8,760 nucleotides of DNA. Source: an uncultured Chromatiales bacterium (GTDB lineage Bacteria > Pseudomonadota > Gammaproteobacteria > Steroidobacterales > GCA-2729495). Below, piece after piece: positions 6,513 to 8,760 of this stretch (within the stretch, counting starts at the first letter, position 1; each line of letters opens with the position of its first letter). Below the pieces are notes generated by a model. The model worked only from the letters and a program-made list of their open reading frames with translations. It was not told where the DNA came from and did no database searches. Made by a program: the position numbers and the translations under genes. The stretch covers positions 1-8,760 of the forward strand of contig CAJXQV010000040.1 in assembly GCA_913058165.1 (NCBI GenBank). Reading direction: 5' to 3'.

Positions 6513-7453
6513 TATGCCGTCCTCTGTTTGCTTGAGATATCGGCTACTGATGCATCGTAGTAGTTGTCTAAGAAGAACTCGGCAATCTCACGGCCGGTGG
6601 TGACCCAAACGTCATCGTGACCGGTTATGTAGTCAAGCGCTTCTTCGAATGCTTTCATCCGATGCGGATAGCTCACCTGATAGTTGTGAGTTGGAATACA
6701 CATGATCGTTCCGGACTCAGCGCCTTCGGCGTAAAGACGATCAAAGTTCTCTTTAATTTGTTGGCCGTAGCGCCGCGGCTCAATTTTGTTTACCACGTAT
6801 GCGATGGTGTCATTCATTTCCAATGAATACGGAATCGACACAAACCTTTTCTTTGAACGCAGGTGGATGGGTGTCGGCTGATCATCGTGAAACAGATCGC
6901 AGGTATAGATGCCACCTTCATCGCCAAACAACTCAGTGCCCACTTCAGCAAATAGATCCAGTGTGTTATCAGAATGCGACAGTGCTGGTGCCAGATAGCC
7001 GGCGCATTTTTGTCCGGTGTGTTTGTAGATGGTCTCCATGGAGTCGCGAATCATGCCGCGCTCCTGATCTTCACTCATGCCATAGGTATAACGTGTGTTG
7101 TAGATACCATGGCTGAAGAACTCCCAATTGCGTTCTTTGCAGAGTTCAATGATTTCAGGGTGGTGATCGCAAAGCGCTGTAGACAATGAAATGGAGCCGC
7201 GGATGCCGTATTTCTCGAGCAATTCCATTTGTCGTATATGACCTACGCGATTGCCCCAGTCACGCACGGTATAGCCGGGCAGCGATGGGGTTGGTGTTGG
7301 CCATGGGGTTCGTTGGGCGTTTGCTGGTGGGTTCAGTTCGTAGAACTCAATGTTGGGTGCAACCCAGAAGGCTACTTTCGCGCCATTAGGCCATTCAATT
7401 TTGGGCCGATTTTCATACGGCCAATAGTCAAAATATCCGGGGTCTTCTTTCAC
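6512..7453 (-). CDS. PuuE-like CE4 deacetylase-family protein B
   Basis: A 313-residue paralogue of protein A, sharing the opening 'YFDY' and 'WP.G.K.A.WV' segments, the GNRVG motif (67-71), YLAPALSHSDNTLDLF (153-168), CDLFHDDQPTPI (185-196) and the terminal His motif with H256 in IPTHNYQVSYPHR. It departs at the central His pair: SHGIYNTRY (114-122) keeps H115 but has no second His at the A position. The first CE4 Asp pair is likewise missing (WVAPNIEFYEL, 30-40). It is cytosolic, with no signal peptide. The start is GTG at 7451-7453 with GAGAG about seven bases upstream. It follows the amidohydrolase gene by 51 bases and overlaps protein A by one base, so the three form an operon. B may be a second catalytic subunit with different specificity, or a partner of A. 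Confidence 0.87.
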   Translation of the reverse strand: MKEDPGYFDYWPYENRPKIEWPNGAKVAFWVAPNIEFYELNPPANAQRTPWPTPTPSLPGYTVRDWGNRVGHIRQMELLEKYGIRGSISLSTALCDHHPEIIELCKERNWEFFSHGIYNTRYTYGMSEDQERGMIRDSMETIYKHTGQKCAGYLAPALSHSDNTLDLFAEVGTELFGDEGGIYTCDLFHDDQPTPIHLRSKKRFVSIPYSLEMNDTIAYVVNKIEPRRYGQQIKENFDRLYAEGAESGTIMCIPTHNYQVSYPHRMKAFEEALDYITGHDDVWVTTGREIAEFFLDNYYDASVADISSKQRTA

Positions 7454-7504
7454 CGCGATGCTCTCTCTTTTATTTATGTCCGTTGAGGGGGTTGATGAGG
7501 GCGC

Positions 7505-8170
7505 TTAGGCCTGTGAATCGAGCCAGTCAGTAACCTCGACCAGGTCAAGTACGTCACAGTATTTCAGCGAGAGATCGGTCAAGTTAGCGTAGTGGTAGCT
7601 CTCGTGTTTGTCAGCAACGCATTCTACCGGAACGATAGTGCGGTAACCACGTGACAATGAGTCAACACCGGTCGCGCGAATGCAGCCAGAGGTAGAGCCA
7701 CCGGTCAGAATGACTGTGTCAGCCTGATGCCAAACTAAGAGTGATTGCAGTTGAGTTTCGAAAAATGCAGAGGGCATCTTTTTTAGGTAGATGACATCTT
7801 TCACACGATCAATTTCCAAGCGGTCATCAAACTCAGAGCGCTCAGAATCAAAGCCGATATTCTGCAAGCTGTCAGGAGTATCAGTACGGGTGCCCCAGAC
7901 GCCGGCATCTTCACTCGATTCCATGTATGAAACATGCGTCCAAACCACAGGCCAACCTAAGGCACGAAACTTGCGTGCCAGAGTATTAATGTGCTCCATC
8001 TGGTTAGGGTCGGTTTCATAGGCAGTCTTAAACAGATCGGTGCGGGTGTAAGCTTTCTGCGGATCGATATTTACGAGAACAGCTTTTTTGCCGAAACCGA
8101 AGCGCTTACGAGCTGGGTTTGCCTGAACTTCGTAAAAGATTTCTTTTGCAGTTTTTGTTGTGGTTTCCAT
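7505..8170 (-). CDS. Isochorismatase-fold amidohydrolase (N-carbamoylsarcosine amidase-like)
   Basis: A 221-residue cysteine hydrolase that is expected to cleave an amide or N-carbamoyl bond and release ammonia. The family triad is visible: D36 in VNIDPQKAY, K131 (or K130) in LKKMPSAFF, and the nucleophile C163 in GSTSGCIRAT, with the cis-peptide at G158-S159. The whole pattern, especially DAGVWGTR, SAFFETQLQSLL, the TSGC motif and HYANLTDLSLKYCDV near the end, is closer to N-carbamoylsarcosine amidase and maleamate amidase than to true isochorismatases or nicotinamidases. ATG at 8168-8170 has only a weak AGAAG ten bases upstream. It is the first gene of an operon with two PuuE-like proteins and starts just after the terminator of the Rieske gene. 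The exact substrate cannot be named; N-carbamoyl amino acids and maleamate-type amides are candidates. Confidence 0.9.
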   Translation of the reverse strand: METTTKTAKEIFYEVQANPARKRFGFGKKAVLVNIDPQKAYTRTDLFKTAYETDPNQMEHINTLARKFRALGWPVVWTHVSYMESSEDAGVWGTRTDTPDSLQNIGFDSERSEFDDRLEIDRVKDVIYLKKMPSAFFETQLQSLLVWHQADTVILTGGSTSGCIRATGVDSLSRGYRTIVPVECVADKHESYHYANLTDLSLKYCDVLDLVEVTDWLDSQA

Positions 8171-8238
8171 GGTTTAAGCGCTTCTATGATTGATTGCGTA
8201 AAATGCTAATTGGCTATTATGCCGTTTTCCCCGCCCGC

Positions 8239-8275
8239 AAAAAACAAAAAGGGTCGGGCTAAATGACCCGACCCT
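8239..8275 (-). terminator. Strong intrinsic terminator of the Rieske gene
   Basis: On the minus strand a 9-bp GC-rich stem (8275-8267 pairing with 8258-8250, loop of eight bases) is followed directly by TTTTTGTTTTTTG. It lies about 78 bases after the Rieske stop and ends that transcript before the amidohydrolase operon. No T-run lies on the + side, so it acts in one direction. Confidence 0.92.
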
Positions 8276-8352
8276 ATGGGTAAGCATGAATGACACGCAT
8301 CGTTGATTTATTTTGATGCTGTGTTTAGGGGCCGGAAGCTGATGCGATGGTA

Positions 8353-8723
8353 TTACTTGGCCGCTGAATGCAGCGGAATAGGTGGCAGTACCCAGCTTTT
8401 TGACTTCCGCCTGGCAGGTGATGGAATTGCACAGGCAGCCTTGCCTTTTTGGGCTTCCAGTTTTGCACGGTCTATACGCCAGCCCCGACTTTCCCAATCA
8501 GTAAGATAACTGCGATAGGCCAAAATGGGTTTGTCGGCTTCAGTGAGTAGCTCTAGCGTCGAGCTATCTGGCGTCTCAGCAGGATCAAGCGATTCGATGA
8601 TATTGACATCTTCATGCGCAATCTGCATGTTGATTTTAATCAAGTTCTCATCTTTTTCTGGTTCAAGCATCCAGTCCCGCATGTTGATAAAGAAGATCCG
8701 TGTTTTGTTGTAGCTAACAGGGG
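8353..8723 (-). CDS. Rieske ring-hydroxylating oxygenase alpha subunit, C-terminal fragment
   Basis: The last 123 or so residues of a Rieske non-heme iron oxygenase. The frame is open through the contig end: reading upstream of the internal Met at 8682 gives PVSYNKTRIFFINMRDWM, a typical catalytic-domain strand of this family, so that Met is not the start. Further landmarks are INMQIAHEDVNIIESLDP, DKPILAYRSYLTDWE and the terminal IPSPARR...WVLPPIPL, a tail seen in vanillate-demethylase/phenylpropionate-dioxygenase-like alpha subunits. The [2Fe-2S] Rieske domain and the mononuclear iron ligands lie beyond the truncation. These enzymes hydroxylate or demethylate aromatic or heterocyclic substrates using an electron-transfer partner, which is not in the window. 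Bases beyond 8723 are sequencing adapter and must not be translated. An intrinsic terminator follows the stop. Confidence 0.88.
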
Positions 8724-8760
8724 CTGTCTCTTATACACATCTCCGAGCCCACGAGACAAG
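8724..8760. other. Illumina Nextera adapter contamination at the contig end
   Basis: CTGTCTCTTATACACATCT (8724-8742) is the reverse complement of the 19-bp Tn5 mosaic end used in tagmentation kits, and the next 15 bases, CCGAGCCCACGAGAC (8743-8757), are the adjoining Nextera read-2 adapter. The final AAG would be the start of an i7 index. This is library construct, not genome. Confidence 0.98.

Noticed and set aside
8174..8497. 107-residue minus-strand frame starting inside the Rieske gene
   Set aside because: It runs out of frame through the Rieske C-terminus and across the terminator; its composition is not protein-like.
8680..8682. Met codon as the start of a 109-residue protein
   Set aside because: The same frame upstream continues with family-conserved Rieske sequence to 8721, so this is an internal Met of a truncated gene.
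8724..8742. Tn5 mosaic end as a natural transposon terminus
   Set aside because: It is joined directly to the Nextera read-2 adapter sequence, so it comes from library preparation.

Overview
The window looks like one end of a short-read assembly contig from a moderate-GC proteobacterium, most likely a marine-type gammaproteobacterium. This is inferred from the close fit of HtpX and the iron/zinc exporter to gammaproteobacterial family members, a good Fur-box match, and a Rieske/glutathione-transferase/SDR gene content typical of aromatic- or xenobiotic-degrading marine lineages. No rRNA, tRNA, CRISPR, insertion sequence or phage gene is visible. The last 37 bases are not genomic: positions 8724-8757 match an Illumina Nextera (Tn5) adapter, so the natural sequence stops at about 8723 and the Rieske gene is cut there.

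Layout: (1) 1-517, minus: N-terminal 172 residues of a FieF-type cation-diffusion-facilitator exporter, running off the left edge. (2) 518-969: a 450-bp divergent intergenic region with a Fur-box-like site at 708-726 and a small palindrome over a possible -10 of the exporter. (3) 970-1686, plus: an orphan gene whose sequence pattern resembles ferredoxin-dependent bilin reductases, the most unexpected gene here. (4) 4400-1702, minus: a compact MFS transporter - SDR - glutathione S-transferase operon, with a perfect TATAAT and a 12-bp perfect palindrome upstream. (5) 5525-4647, minus: htpX, a membrane zinc metalloprotease for quality control. (6) 8170-5589, minus: an N-carbamoylsarcosine-amidase-like isochorismatase-fold hydrolase followed by two paralogous PuuE-type (CE4) deacetylase/allantoinase-like proteins, the last two joined by a TAATG overlap. 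(7) 8723-8353, minus: the C-terminus of a Rieske ring-hydroxylating oxygenase alpha subunit, closed by a strong intrinsic terminator at 8239-8275.

How the genes may work together: the Rieske oxygenase, the amidohydrolase and the two PuuE-like C-N hydrolases lie consecutively on one strand. Together they suggest oxidation or N-dealkylation of a nitrogenous (possibly heterocyclic) compound, followed by ring or amide opening and release of ammonia or a carbamoyl group. The MFS-SDR-GST operon may add transport, carbonyl reduction and glutathione chemistry. The terminator separates the Rieske gene from the amidohydrolase operon, so any link is functional rather than one transcript. The substrate cannot be read from the sequence.
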